Under the pieces are notes generated by a model. It saw only the letters and a program-made list of their open reading frames with translations, was not told the DNA's origin and ran no database searches. 39,106 nucleotides of DNA from Acidobacteriota bacterium. Lineage in GTDB: Bacteria > Acidobacteriota > Terriglobia > Terriglobales > Acidobacteriaceae. This document shows positions 32,154 through 39,106 of the stretch, in pieces. The position numbers were made by a program, and so were the translations under genes. How positions within the stretch are numbered: position 1 is the stretch's first letter; every line of letters begins with the position of its first letter. The DNA is taken from NCBI GenBank assembly GCA_018268755.1, contig JAFDVW010000022.1, positions 1 to 39,106 on the forward strand, written 5' to 3'.

Positions 32154-33542
32154 ATGTATTTCGAACAGTTCTATCTTGGCTGTCTCGCGCATGGCTCCTA
32201 TATGCTGGGTTCGGAAGGCGAAGCCGCCGTCATCGATCCTCAGCGCGACGTAGAAATCTACCTGCAGGCGGCCGCGCAACACAACCTCACCATCCGTGCC
32301 ATTTTTGAGACCCACCTGCACGCCGATTTTGTCTCCGGACACAAGGAACTCGCGGCCCGCACCGGAGCCTCGATTTACATCAGCGAAGAAGCTGGGGCCG
32401 CCTTTCCCCACGTCAAAGTGCGCGATGGATTTGAGCTGCGCCTGGGTAAGTTGCGTGTGAACGTGCTGGCGACCCCGGGGCACACGCCGGAGAGCATCTG
32501 TCTGGTGGTGACGGATGAAGAAAAATCGCCTCGTCCCTGGGCCATCTTTACCGGAGATACCTTGTTTCTGGGCGATGTGGGACGTCCTGACCTTTCCCCG
32601 AGCCACACGCCGGAGCAGCTGGCCGGCCTGCTGTTCGACAGCCTGCACAATAAAGTCCTGAAACTTGCCAACGAGGTCCTGGTCTATCCGGCGCACGGCG
32701 CAGGCTCGCTGTGCGGACGTAACATGCGCGAGGAGAGCCACTCCACCATCGGGGTGGAGCGGACCACCAACTACGCATTGCAGATCAACGACCGCGATGA
32801 GTTCGTGCGCCAGATGACGGCCAATCTGCCGGCGCGGCCCGATTATTTTTCCCAGGATGCGGAGATCAATCGCGCCGGCGCGCCGGCGTTGGCCGAGCTG
32901 GCCGAACTGGAAGCCATTTCCGCCGAAGAATTGAAGGCGCGGCTGGAGCAAGGCTGGGTTGGCCTGGACTTGCGGCCGTTTGCGCAGTTTGCCGCCGGCC
33001 ACGTGCCGGGCTCGGTCAACATTGCCTTGGGCGGACAATTCGCTTCCTGGGCGGGGATCGCCCTGGGCCTGGGGGCGCATCCCGTGCTGATTGCCGAGAG
33101 CGCCGAACAAATTGAGGAGGCGCGCACTCGCCTGGCGCGCATTGGCATGGAAGCGCGCGGCTACCTGCGCGGCGGCATCGCCGGCTGGCGGGAGGGGGGC
33201 TTCGCGCTGGCCACGGTTCCCGAAATCAGCGTGCAGGAGCTGGAGCCAAAGCTGAAGGCCGGCCAGATGCGCGTGCTGGATGTCCGCCGCGAATCGGAGT
33301 GGCAGTCCGGTCACATTGCTGGGGCGGACTGGTGGCCGCTGGACAACTTCATCCATCAACTTCCGGCGCCAACCGCGTCGCCTCTGGCCGTGCACTGCAA
33401 GGGCGGATATCGCAGCGCGATTGCCTGCAGCCTGCTGCTGCGCGCCGGGTTCACCGATATCGTCAACGTTCGCGGAGGCACCGACGCCTGGCAACAGGCC
33501 GGGCTGCCTTTGTTCCCTGAAGCTGCCGCGAAAAGCCGGTAG
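32154..33542 (+). CDS. MBL-fold / double rhodanese protein (persulfide dioxygenase-like)
   Basis: A 462-residue protein beginning MYFEQFYLGCLAHGSYML, the usual start of the family. An in-frame ATG at 32073 adds 27 unrelated residues. Residues 1-240 form a metallo-beta-lactamase fold of the ETHE1/persulfide dioxygenase type with THLHADFVSGH (His54, His56, Asp58, His63), TPGHTPES and FTGDTLFLGDVGRPDL. Two rhodanese domains follow. The first (about 260-355) lacks a catalytic Cys. The second has HCKGGYRSA with Cys415. It probably links sulfur transfer from glutathione- or other persulfides to their oxidation. No strong ribosome-binding site is seen. Confidence 0.9.
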   Translation: MYFEQFYLGCLAHGSYMLGSEGEAAVIDPQRDVEIYLQAAAQHNLTIRAIFETHLHADFVSGHKELAARTGASIYISEEAGAAFPHVKVRDGFELRLGKLRVNVLATPGHTPESICLVVTDEEKSPRPWAIFTGDTLFLGDVGRPDLSPSHTPEQLAGLLFDSLHNKVLKLANEVLVYPAHGAGSLCGRNMREESHSTIGVERTTNYALQINDRDEFVRQMTANLPARPDYFSQDAEINRAGAPALAELAELEAISAEELKARLEQGWVGLDLRPFAQFAAGHVPGSVNIALGGQFASWAGIALGLGAHPVLIAESAEQIEEARTRLARIGMEARGYLRGGIAGWREGGFALATVPEISVQELEPKLKAGQMRVLDVRRESEWQSGHIAGADWWPLDNFIHQLPAPTASPLAVHCKGGYRSAIACSLLLRAGFTDIVNVRGGTDAWQQAGLPLFPEAAAKSR

Positions 33543-33583
33543 CTTTTTTTATTCACCCTTATCGGCTGTCTTACATAACTTTT

Positions 33584-35017
33584 ATGAAAAATGAAAAATC
33601 TCGCCGTGATTTTCTGAAAATTTCGAGCACCGGCATGGCCGCCCTGGCAGCTTCGCCCTGGGCGCTCTCTGCACAGGCCGCGGCGGCGGAAGCGCCGCTG
33701 GGGGCCATCCAGGTTTGGACCACCGCCGGGGACCAGCGCCACGCCGCCGGGCCCGCTCTGCAATGGCGGGCGGCCATGGAGCACGATACCGACAACGCCA
33801 TCATCCTGAAAGCGGAGAACAAATTTCAGGAGATCCTCGGCTTCGGCTGCGCTTTCACTGACGCCGCCTGCTACATGTTCAATCAGCTCTCCGCCGACGC
33901 GCGCGCCAAATTGTTTCGCGAGCTCTTCCACGCTTCGGAGATGAACCTGAATGTATGCCGCACCTGCATCGGTTCAAGCGACTACGCCACCAAGGTCTAC
34001 AGCTACGATGAGGGCGAGCCGGACCCCGAGCTGACGCGCTTCTCCATCGCGCATGATCGCGAGTACATCCTGCCCATGCTGCGCGAGGCGCGCCAAGTGA
34101 ATCCGGACATCTTCCTGTTCTCCTCGCCCTGGAGCCCGCCGGGCTGGATGAAGGCCAACAACTCCATGCTGGGCGGCTCCATGCGACGCCACTACATGCC
34201 GTCGTATGCCGAATACTTCGTGAAGTTTCTCAAGGCGTATCAGGCCGACGGCGTGCCGGTGCAGGCCATCACCATCCAGAACGAAGTTGACACCGACCAG
34301 GACGGGCGCATGCCGGCCTGCATCTGGCCGCAGGAATATGAGGCCGACTTCATCCGCCAGAATCTGGGACCGCTGTTGGAGAAAGAGGGCATTTCGACGA
34401 AAATCTGGATCGTGGACCACAACTACAACCTGTGGGGCCGCGCCATCGGCGAACTGGAAACCGAGGGCGTGAAGAAGTATGTCAGTGGCACGGCTTGGCA
34501 TGGCTATGTGGGCCGCGTGGAGTGGCTGGACCGCGTGCATGAAGCCTTTCCCGATGTCGATATGTTCTGGACCGAGGGCGGTCCGGATTACACCTTGCCC
34601 GACTACCACACCGACTGGTCGCGCTGGAGTTCCACTTACACCGGCATTCTGCGCCACTGGTGCCGCGCCATCACGGGGTGGAACCTCGCGCTCGACGAGA
34701 AAGGCCGTCCCAATATCGGGCCGTTCCCCTGCGGGGGACTGGTCACCATTCACTCTCAGACCAAGCAAGTGACTTACAGCGGCCAGTACTGGAGCTTCGC
34801 CCACTACTCGCGGCACGTTCGCCGCGGGGCGCGCCGTCTGGATACGCAGGGAGGTCTGCCCGGGGTCGAGCATGTGGCCTTTGAAAATCCTGGAGGACAG
34901 AAGGTCCTGGTCATCACCAATGCCGGCAAGGCTACGCCCTCCATCGTTCGCTATGGCGGCTACATTCTGGAGCTCGATCTGTCGGCCGATTCGGTGACCA
35001 CGCTGGCGTGGAGTTAA
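33584..35017 (+). CDS. Tat-exported GH30-family glycoside hydrolase
   Basis: A 477-residue glycosidase related to glucosylceramidases (GH30). A twin-arginine signal (KSRRDFLKISSTGMAALAAS) is followed by a (beta/alpha)8 barrel: ILGFGCAFTDAACYMFNQL near the start, then FLFSSPWSPPGWMKANNSML. The acid/base Glu234 is in ITIQNEVDTDQD, and the nucleophile Glu331 is in DMFWTEGGPDYTLPD. The C-terminal ~80 residues form the beta-sandwich side domain typical of the family. Both catalytic acids are present, so it should be active. Substrate could be a beta-glucan, beta-xylan or beta-1,6-glucan. A Tat-like aldo/keto reductase gene follows by 27 nt. Confidence 0.9.
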   Translation: MKNEKSRRDFLKISSTGMAALAASPWALSAQAAAAEAPLGAIQVWTTAGDQRHAAGPALQWRAAMEHDTDNAIILKAENKFQEILGFGCAFTDAACYMFNQLSADARAKLFRELFHASEMNLNVCRTCIGSSDYATKVYSYDEGEPDPELTRFSIAHDREYILPMLREARQVNPDIFLFSSPWSPPGWMKANNSMLGGSMRRHYMPSYAEYFVKFLKAYQADGVPVQAITIQNEVDTDQDGRMPACIWPQEYEADFIRQNLGPLLEKEGISTKIWIVDHNYNLWGRAIGELETEGVKKYVSGTAWHGYVGRVEWLDRVHEAFPDVDMFWTEGGPDYTLPDYHTDWSRWSSTYTGILRHWCRAITGWNLALDEKGRPNIGPFPCGGLVTIHSQTKQVTYSGQYWSFAHYSRHVRRGARRLDTQGGLPGVEHVAFENPGGQKVLVITNAGKATPSIVRYGGYILELDLSADSVTTLAWS

Positions 35018-35044
35018 GAATTTCCGGGCATGAGAGGAGGATTT

Positions 35045-36010
35045 ATGGACAGACGCAATTTCCTACACACCGGCGCGGCCCTGACGGCGGGCCTGGCGGC
35101 TTCCGGTTCTATTCCTCAATCCTTCGCGGCGGGCAGCAAGGCAGGATTGATTCCCCGGCGCAAACTGGGCAAGACGGGTGAGGAGCTTTCCATCCTCGGC
35201 GTGGGCGGGGTGGTGCTGATGAACAACAGCCCGTCATTCGCCGGCAATCTGGTGGCCGAGGCGGTTGACCGCGGCATCAACTACTTTGATGTCGCGCCCA
35301 CCTACGACAACGCGCAGGAGCGGCTGGGGCCCGCGCTCGAGCCCTACCGCAAGCAATGCTTCCTGGCCTGCAAGCAGGAAGACTGGACGCGTACCGGCTC
35401 GCAGAAGCTGCTGGAAGAATCGTTGCGCCTGCTGCGCACGGACTATCTCGACCTTTATCAGATGCACGCGCTCTCGAAAATGTCGGACCTGGAGCAGATC
35501 TTCGGGCCCAACGGCGCCATGGAAACCTTCGTCGCGGCGCACCAGGCGGGCAAGGTGCGTTATCTGGGATTTTCCGCGCACTCGGTGGAGGTCGCGCTCA
35601 AGGCGATCGACGAGTATCCCTTCGACACGATTCTGTTTCCGGTAAATTTTGTGCTGATTTCGCAGGCCAACTTTGGGCCGCAGGTGCTCGAAAAAGCGCG
35701 GCAAAAGGGCATGGGCATTCTCGCCATCAAAGGCATGGCCAAGACGCACTGGGCGGAGGCGCAGCAGAAGGACCATCCTCACCCCAAGTGCTGGTATGAG
35801 CCGGCGGGTTTTCCCGAGGAGGCGTCGCTGGGCCTGCGCTGGACGCTCTCGCAGCCCATCACCGCGGCTATTCCTCCCGGAGACGAACGTTACTTCCGCC
35901 TGGGCATGGAGATCGCGCAGAATTTCTCTCCCATCACGAAGGAAGAGACGCAGCAATTGCTGGCCAGCGCGAAGGGCGTCGCGCCGCTGTTTCAGTTAGG
36001 GGAGGCGTGA
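35045..36010 (+). CDS. Exported aldo/keto reductase
   Basis: A 321-residue aldo/keto reductase. The start at 35045 has GAGGAGG just upstream, and an upstream in-frame start adds only five residues. An arginine-pair signal-like N-terminus (MDRRNFLHTGAALTAGLAAS) precedes the barrel. The catalytic tetrad appears intact: Asp in NYFDVAPTYDNAQERLG, the Tyr four residues on, Lys in FLACKQEDW, and His in LDLYQMHALS. The C-terminal AIPPGDERYFRLGMEIAQ is the cofactor region. It lies 27 nt after the GH30 gene and is probably co-transcribed to process the released sugar, though this is inference. Confidence 0.88.
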   Translation: MDRRNFLHTGAALTAGLAASGSIPQSFAAGSKAGLIPRRKLGKTGEELSILGVGGVVLMNNSPSFAGNLVAEAVDRGINYFDVAPTYDNAQERLGPALEPYRKQCFLACKQEDWTRTGSQKLLEESLRLLRTDYLDLYQMHALSKMSDLEQIFGPNGAMETFVAAHQAGKVRYLGFSAHSVEVALKAIDEYPFDTILFPVNFVLISQANFGPQVLEKARQKGMGILAIKGMAKTHWAEAQQKDHPHPKCWYEPAGFPEEASLGLRWTLSQPITAAIPPGDERYFRLGMEIAQNFSPITKEETQQLLASAKGVAPLFQLGEA

Positions 36011-36039
36011 AGGTGGATGTGGCTTGCGCTCTGGCGCGG

Positions 36040-36699
36040 TCATCTCCTGGATTTCGTGCGGAGTGGAAGACTTTCATTTTGAAAAGTACTTCCGGAATGC
36101 ACGAGCAATTCAAGTAGATCGTGTCTTACAGATCGCGGATAGTTCTGTGTGTACAACAAGAGCTTCTTCACATCTAGCTTGCGGAGGTCGAATTCGTCAT
36201 TGATTACTTTGCCTCCTTGCTTCCTCCCGAGGTAGAGCCAATCCAACAACGCCTTCTCTGGCTCTGCAACGTTGTACGTTCCATAAAGTGTTCTACGTAT
36301 TTGGAATCCCCAATAGAGATCTGGTTTCACATGTCGAAACGTGATCGAAACTGTCTTCGAACTGAAAGATGCTGGTTCGCCCGTGGTAACAGCCGTGATC
36401 GATACTGGTGTTTGCGAGCTTATACCTGTTTCTCGTAGAACCGTTTGAAGTGAAATGTAGGATTGGGGGCGGAGAAGATTTATCAATTCCCGGCCGGAAA
36501 AATCTCGCGCCAGTAAATTGATAAACCATTTCTTCGTAAAGTGCTCGATCATTCCTCGCTTTGCAAGTCTGAGAAACGATCTTCGGGTAGTGAGTTCAGA
36601 CATTCCCAGCCGGCGGGCAACCTCATCTGACTTCAATAGTGCGGAACCCTTTGCTTCTTCCAATATGAACTTTGCCCAATCGATGCGTGATGTTTTCAT
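36040..36699 (-). CDS. abiEi: AbiEi-family antitoxin (type IV toxin-antitoxin)
   Basis: A 219-residue protein starting at 36699, where its ATG overlaps the toxin stop as ATGA. GGAG lies about 10 nt upstream. A GTG four codons earlier is an alternative. Residues ~5-65 form a winged helix (SDEVARRLGMSELTTRRSFL, RLAKRGMIEHFTKKWF). The C-terminal part with ITFRHVKPDLYWGFQIRRT and VAEPEKALLDWLYLGRKQGG matches the AbiEi antitoxin C-terminal domain. In characterised systems the antitoxin represses its own operon and blocks the toxin without tight binding. Base composition is lower in GC than nearby genes, a sign of transfer. Confidence 0.88.
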   Translation of the reverse strand: MKTSRIDWAKFILEEAKGSALLKSDEVARRLGMSELTTRRSFLRLAKRGMIEHFTKKWFINLLARDFSGRELINLLRPQSYISLQTVLRETGISSQTPVSITAVTTGEPASFSSKTVSITFRHVKPDLYWGFQIRRTLYGTYNVAEPEKALLDWLYLGRKQGGKVINDEFDLRKLDVKKLLLYTQNYPRSVRHDLLELLVHSGSTFQNESLPLRTKSRR

Positions 36700-37487
36700 T
36701 GTTCTAACCACTCCCCGAAAAGGTCCCGTAGGGCTTGCCGCAATGGTTCGAATCCGGCTTCTGCAAGCTGCCGGTACACTTCTTCAGGAAGATATTCCTG
36801 CAGTTCAGCTGCGCAGCGATTGGGCGTCACTTCGACAATGCGCTGGTTGATAAAGTTCGGATCTCCAAGTTGGTCTGATACAGCTCCATCTTCCAGATGA
36901 AATTTAAGGTTTTCGTCCAATTCCGCCCCTGAATCCTTCAGGAGTTTGATGTCGAAAGCGTCCCTGCATTTAACGTTCTTTCTGCCCAGAAATGCTTCGG
37001 CTTTTTGTAGCAGGAGGAGGTTTCGGGTTGGGTATTTGACGATGGCGTCGTTCGTGAGGAGCGTCTGCGTAACGAGTTCGCTCTTTATGAGCGCCGAGGT
37101 TCGTGAGACGTCAATCGTGAACAGGGTTCGCTGTTGAATTTTCGATTCCACGTTGATTTTGAGTAGATGATCACTGGCGACAATGGTTGCGATTGTCAAG
37201 GGAGCCAATCCTAATGCCTGCGCCACTTCGTTAAGTGTCGGCGATATGGCATTGATGATCTGATGAGCTTGTGGCGGTTCCTCACAGTTGTGCAGAAGGT
37301 CGATGTCAGCGGAATGTCTTTGACTTCCATAAAACAAGACGAGAGTTGCTCCCCCGAAAAGCACAAATGTATCGGTAAAACTGGTAAACAGGCTGTGCAG
37401 TGTCTCTTCGATCAGTACCAAGACAGTGGCTGTTTCAAATCGAAACCCTCGGTCTTGGAAGTTCTTTAGCCGTTTAGCAATAGTCAT
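36696..37487 (-). CDS. abiEii: AbiEii/AbiGii-family nucleotidyltransferase toxin
   Basis: A 263-residue nucleotidyltransferase-like toxin. The first motif, FVLFGGATLVLFYGSQRHSA, followed by DIDLL, gives the GG…S-x-D-x-D metal site (Asp61 and Asp63). The second, KAEAFLGRKNVKCRDAFDIK, carries the Lys, Arg and Asp residues typical of the AbiEii family. In related systems such enzymes add nucleotides to tRNA ends or otherwise stop growth. The toxin gene comes first here and its stop overlaps the antitoxin's ATG. Most AbiE loci have the antitoxin first. A palindromic operator lies just upstream. Confidence 0.88.
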   Translation of the reverse strand: MTIAKRLKNFQDRGFRFETATVLVLIEETLHSLFTSFTDTFVLFGGATLVLFYGSQRHSADIDLLHNCEEPPQAHQIINAISPTLNEVAQALGLAPLTIATIVASDHLLKINVESKIQQRTLFTIDVSRTSALIKSELVTQTLLTNDAIVKYPTRNLLLLQKAEAFLGRKNVKCRDAFDIKLLKDSGAELDENLKFHLEDGAVSDQLGDPNFINQRIVEVTPNRCAAELQEYLPEEVYRQLAEAGFEPLRQALRDLFGEWLEQ

Positions 37488-37492
37488 TGGCG

Positions 37493-37519
37493 ATAATAGA
37501 CATTAATAGTGTCTATTAT
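37493..37519 (-). promoter_or_regulatory. Palindromic operator overlapping the -10 of the AbiE operon
   Basis: A perfect 10-bp inverted repeat ATAATAGACA / TGTCTATTAT with a 7-nt spacer lies 6-32 nt upstream of the toxin start. The minus-strand -10 hexamer TATAAT (37515-37520) falls inside the right arm. A further identical 10-nt half-site TAGACATTAA is seen at 37497-37506 and again at 37549-37558. This suits autorepression by the winged-helix antitoxin. No clear -35 is visible. Confidence 0.65.
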
Positions 37520-37752
37520 ACAGCATACGTATAATTCATAGCTTAAAGTAGACATTAACCCTTCATATTGAAGAAAACACATGCGGAGCGCTAGCACCCC
37601 GTTTCCGGCAATTCCGCCTCGGACCTTACCGCGACAGCAGCGAAATGATAGACCCCGCCGGCTTCGACTCACCGTCGATCAGCAGTTTTTGCAGGCGGGA
37701 GGCCGGGCTCGGAGAGAACGCCAGCTTGAGCCACGCTGCCCTGCGTGGAGTC

Positions 37753-37860
37753 CTAGAGTTCCTCATATAACTCGAAGAACGAGGCGGCGACGCGGTCCCA
37801 TCCATACTGGTGGGCTGTCTTCAGCGGGCCCGCTCCGGCGAGGCGACGTTGAAGGGGCCT
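37753..37860 (-). pseudogene. Glycosyltransferase C-terminal remnant
   Basis: The minus strand reads RPLQRRLAGAGPLKTAHQYG followed by WDRVAASFFELYEEL and a TAG at 37753-37755. The 'WDRVA…ELYEEL' ending is typical of GT4-type glycosyltransferases. The frame has no upstream body. A second short open minus-strand segment (about 37626-37745, with WLKLAFSPSPASRLQKLL) may be another fragment. Nothing else is seen in 37560-37886. A plus-strand frame there runs across the tRNA and is not accepted. Confidence 0.4.
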
Positions 37861-37886
37861 CAGATTACCAAATGAAAGAGGAAGCC

Positions 37887-37974
37887 TGGTGCCGGGAGGG
37901 GGACTTGAACCCCCACAGTGCTAAGCACCGGCGGATTTTGAGTCCGCTGCGTCTGCCAATTCCGCCATCCCGGC
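37887..37974 (-). tRNA. tRNA-Leu (anticodon CAA)
   Basis: The reverse strand folds as an 88-nt class II tRNA: acceptor GCCGGGA/TCCCGGC with discriminator A and encoded CCA. The anticodon stem is GCGGA/TCCGC with loop CTCAAAA giving anticodon CAA. It has a long variable arm (GGTGCTTAGCACT) and a T-arm GGTTCAAGTCC. Confidence 0.97.
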
Positions 37975-38356
37975 TTGCTCTGCAGAATGCGGGCCCACGG
38001 CTGAGGATTTTGGTTCCCCCGGCCCGCAAGAACAGGAATCGTCCTATTGAGTATCGCACAGGGACGAATTCGCCGCCAAGGCTCGCGGGAAACCCCTGCT
38101 CCGGGGGCTCTCGCCGGCCTGTCCAATGAAATTTTTTAATGGCGGCCAGAAGTTATGGATATGGAAAGCGTTTTCGAAGGGGGGAATCCAGGATTTCCGG
38201 AGTGTATTCCGGAATTTGACTTGGCCCGGGAAAAAGCCCCAAAAATGATAAGGTTATAATTTTTCGCGGAATCAGTTGGCTTTAATTTTTTAATACAAGG
38301 TATTGTCAGCCGGGCCCCGAAATCTGCCATGGGCCGGGACAGGAAGGTCTCATAGA
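37975..38356. other. Upstream region of pckG
   Basis: No gene is seen. A 7-bp inverted repeat ttccgga…tccggaa (about 38195-38214) lies in the middle. Candidate promoter elements on the plus strand are TATAAT at 38255-38260 and TTGGCT at 38276-38281, but neither has a good partner at the right spacing. The AT-rich stretch 38250-38305 is the most likely promoter area for pckG. Confidence 0.4.
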
Positions 38357-39106
38357 ATGAAGCACGCAAACCCAATTCCCGCTGAGAACAAGCACCTCAT
38401 TCGCTGGGTCGAGAAGACCGCGGAACTGACCAAGCCCGACCGAATCCACTGGGTGGACGGATCGCAGCAGGAATACGACAAGTTGTGCCAGGAAATGGTG
38501 GCTTCGGGCACCTTCACCAAGCTTAACGAGAAGCTTTGGCCGGGATGTTTTCTGGCCCGCTCGGACGCAGGCGACGTGGCCCGGGTGGAAGACCGCACCT
38601 ACATCTGTTCGCTCTCTAAGGATAACGCCGGTCCCACCAACAACTGGGAGAACCCCTACACCATGCGGCGCAAGCTGCGCGCCCTGTTTGACGGTTCCAT
38701 GCGGGGCCGCACTATGTACGTGCTGCCCTTCAGTATGGGCCCGATTGGCTCGCCGTTCTCGCAGATCGGCGTGCAGCTGACCGACTCTCCGTACGTGGTC
38801 GTCAATATGCGCATCATGGCGCGGATCGGCACGCCGGTCTACAAAGAGATCGATAAAGATGAGAAGCGCGTGGTGCCCTGCCTGCACAGCGTAGGCGTGC
38901 CGCTCGCGCCAGGACAGAAAGATGTCCCCTGGCCCTGCAATAAAGAGAAGTACATTGTGCACTTTCCCGAGACGCGGGAAATCTGGTCGTACGGTTCCGG
39001 CTACGGCGGCAATGCGTTGCTGGGAAAAAAGTGTCTGGCCCTGCGCATCGCCTCCAACATCGCCCGCGACGAGGGCTGGCTGGCCGAGCACATGCTGATC
39101 CTGGGC
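38357..39106 (+). CDS. pckG: Phosphoenolpyruvate carboxykinase (GTP), N-terminal part
   Basis: The frame from the ATG at 38357 stays open for exactly 250 codons to the window edge, so the C-terminal ~360 residues are missing. AGGAAGG (38341-38347) is the ribosome-binding site. The protein converts oxaloacetate to phosphoenolpyruvate with GTP. Typical GTP-PEPCK text includes IHWVDGSQQEYDKLC, RVEDRTYICSLSKDNAGPTN, GRTMYVLPFSMGPIGSPFS and SGYGGNALLGKKCLALRIAS, the last containing the kinase-1a region. The ATP-dependent class lacks these. It should link the TCA cycle to gluconeogenesis. Confidence 0.96.
   Translation, partial: MKHANPIPAENKHLIRWVEKTAELTKPDRIHWVDGSQQEYDKLCQEMVASGTFTKLNEKLWPGCFLARSDAGDVARVEDRTYICSLSKDNAGPTNNWENPYTMRRKLRALFDGSMRGRTMYVLPFSMGPIGSPFSQIGVQLTDSPYVVVNMRIMARIGTPVYKEIDKDEKRVVPCLHSVGVPLAPGQKDVPWPCNKEKYIVHFPETREIWSYGSGYGGNALLGKKCLALRIASNIARDEGWLAEHMLILG

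Noticed and set aside
37581..38129. 182-residue plus-strand frame
   Set aside because: It crosses tRNA-Leu(CAA) and has low-complexity basic sequence with no domain.

Overview
The window looks like chromosomal DNA of an acidobacterium, most likely class Terriglobia. This is inferred from gene content, not from a marker gene. It carries a ~1150-residue Oar-like TonB receptor with a carboxypeptidase-regulatory-like N-terminus, several Tat-exported sugar enzymes, a DUF3309 mini-protein, GTP-type PEP carboxykinase, and a dense background of short intergenic palindromic repeats. No ribosomal RNA or CRISPR array is present. Two tRNA-Leu genes are present.

Region 1 (1-7912, minus strand) is an aromatic amino-acid block. 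trpC, trpF, trpB and trpA are followed by an AroQ-class chorismate mutase, DAHP synthase and prephenate dehydrogenase, then the two subunits of a 3-oxoacid CoA-transferase. Region 2 (8115-17139) holds two small plus-strand genes, the TonB receptor, an FkbM methyltransferase, a small membrane protein, a Tat-exported sugar isomerase/epimerase-like protein, a Tat-exported Gfo/Idh/MocA oxidoreductase, and an opposing exported ADP-ribosylglycohydrolase.

Region 3 (about 17.2-30.75 kb) is accessory and heavily rearranged. It contains two 5'-truncated RHS genes with near-identical cores and different C-terminal tips, plus remnants of at least two more toxin-like tips (an HNH-type tip and a short unnamed one). 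Each is followed at once (25-nt overlap, 1-nt overlap or 15-nt gap) by a small gene that could be its immunity protein; one is a DUF4265 protein, the others are membrane or exported proteins. Inverted-repeat elements with GGCGGGTGGC-type ends sit at or near the 5' breakpoints of three of the four tips. A decayed RAYT transposase flanked by inverted REP-like sequences has one such element inserted in it. Two IS3 orfA fragments, a tyrosine-recombinase C-terminus, and a ~290-bp direct repeat ending in the last 13 nt of tRNA-Leu(CAG) suggest an old tRNA-associated island. A divergent pair, an ATPase/winged-helix regulator and a methyltransferase, sits inside this region.

Region 4 (31.1-39.1 kb) returns to ordinary genes: OsmC peroxiredoxin, a small zinc-ribbon protein, an MBL-fold/double-rhodanese protein, a Tat-exported GH30 glycosidase with an aldo/keto reductase, a type IV AbiE toxin-antitoxin pair in toxin-first order with a palindromic operator, tRNA-Leu(CAA), and the first 250 codons of pckG running off the end.
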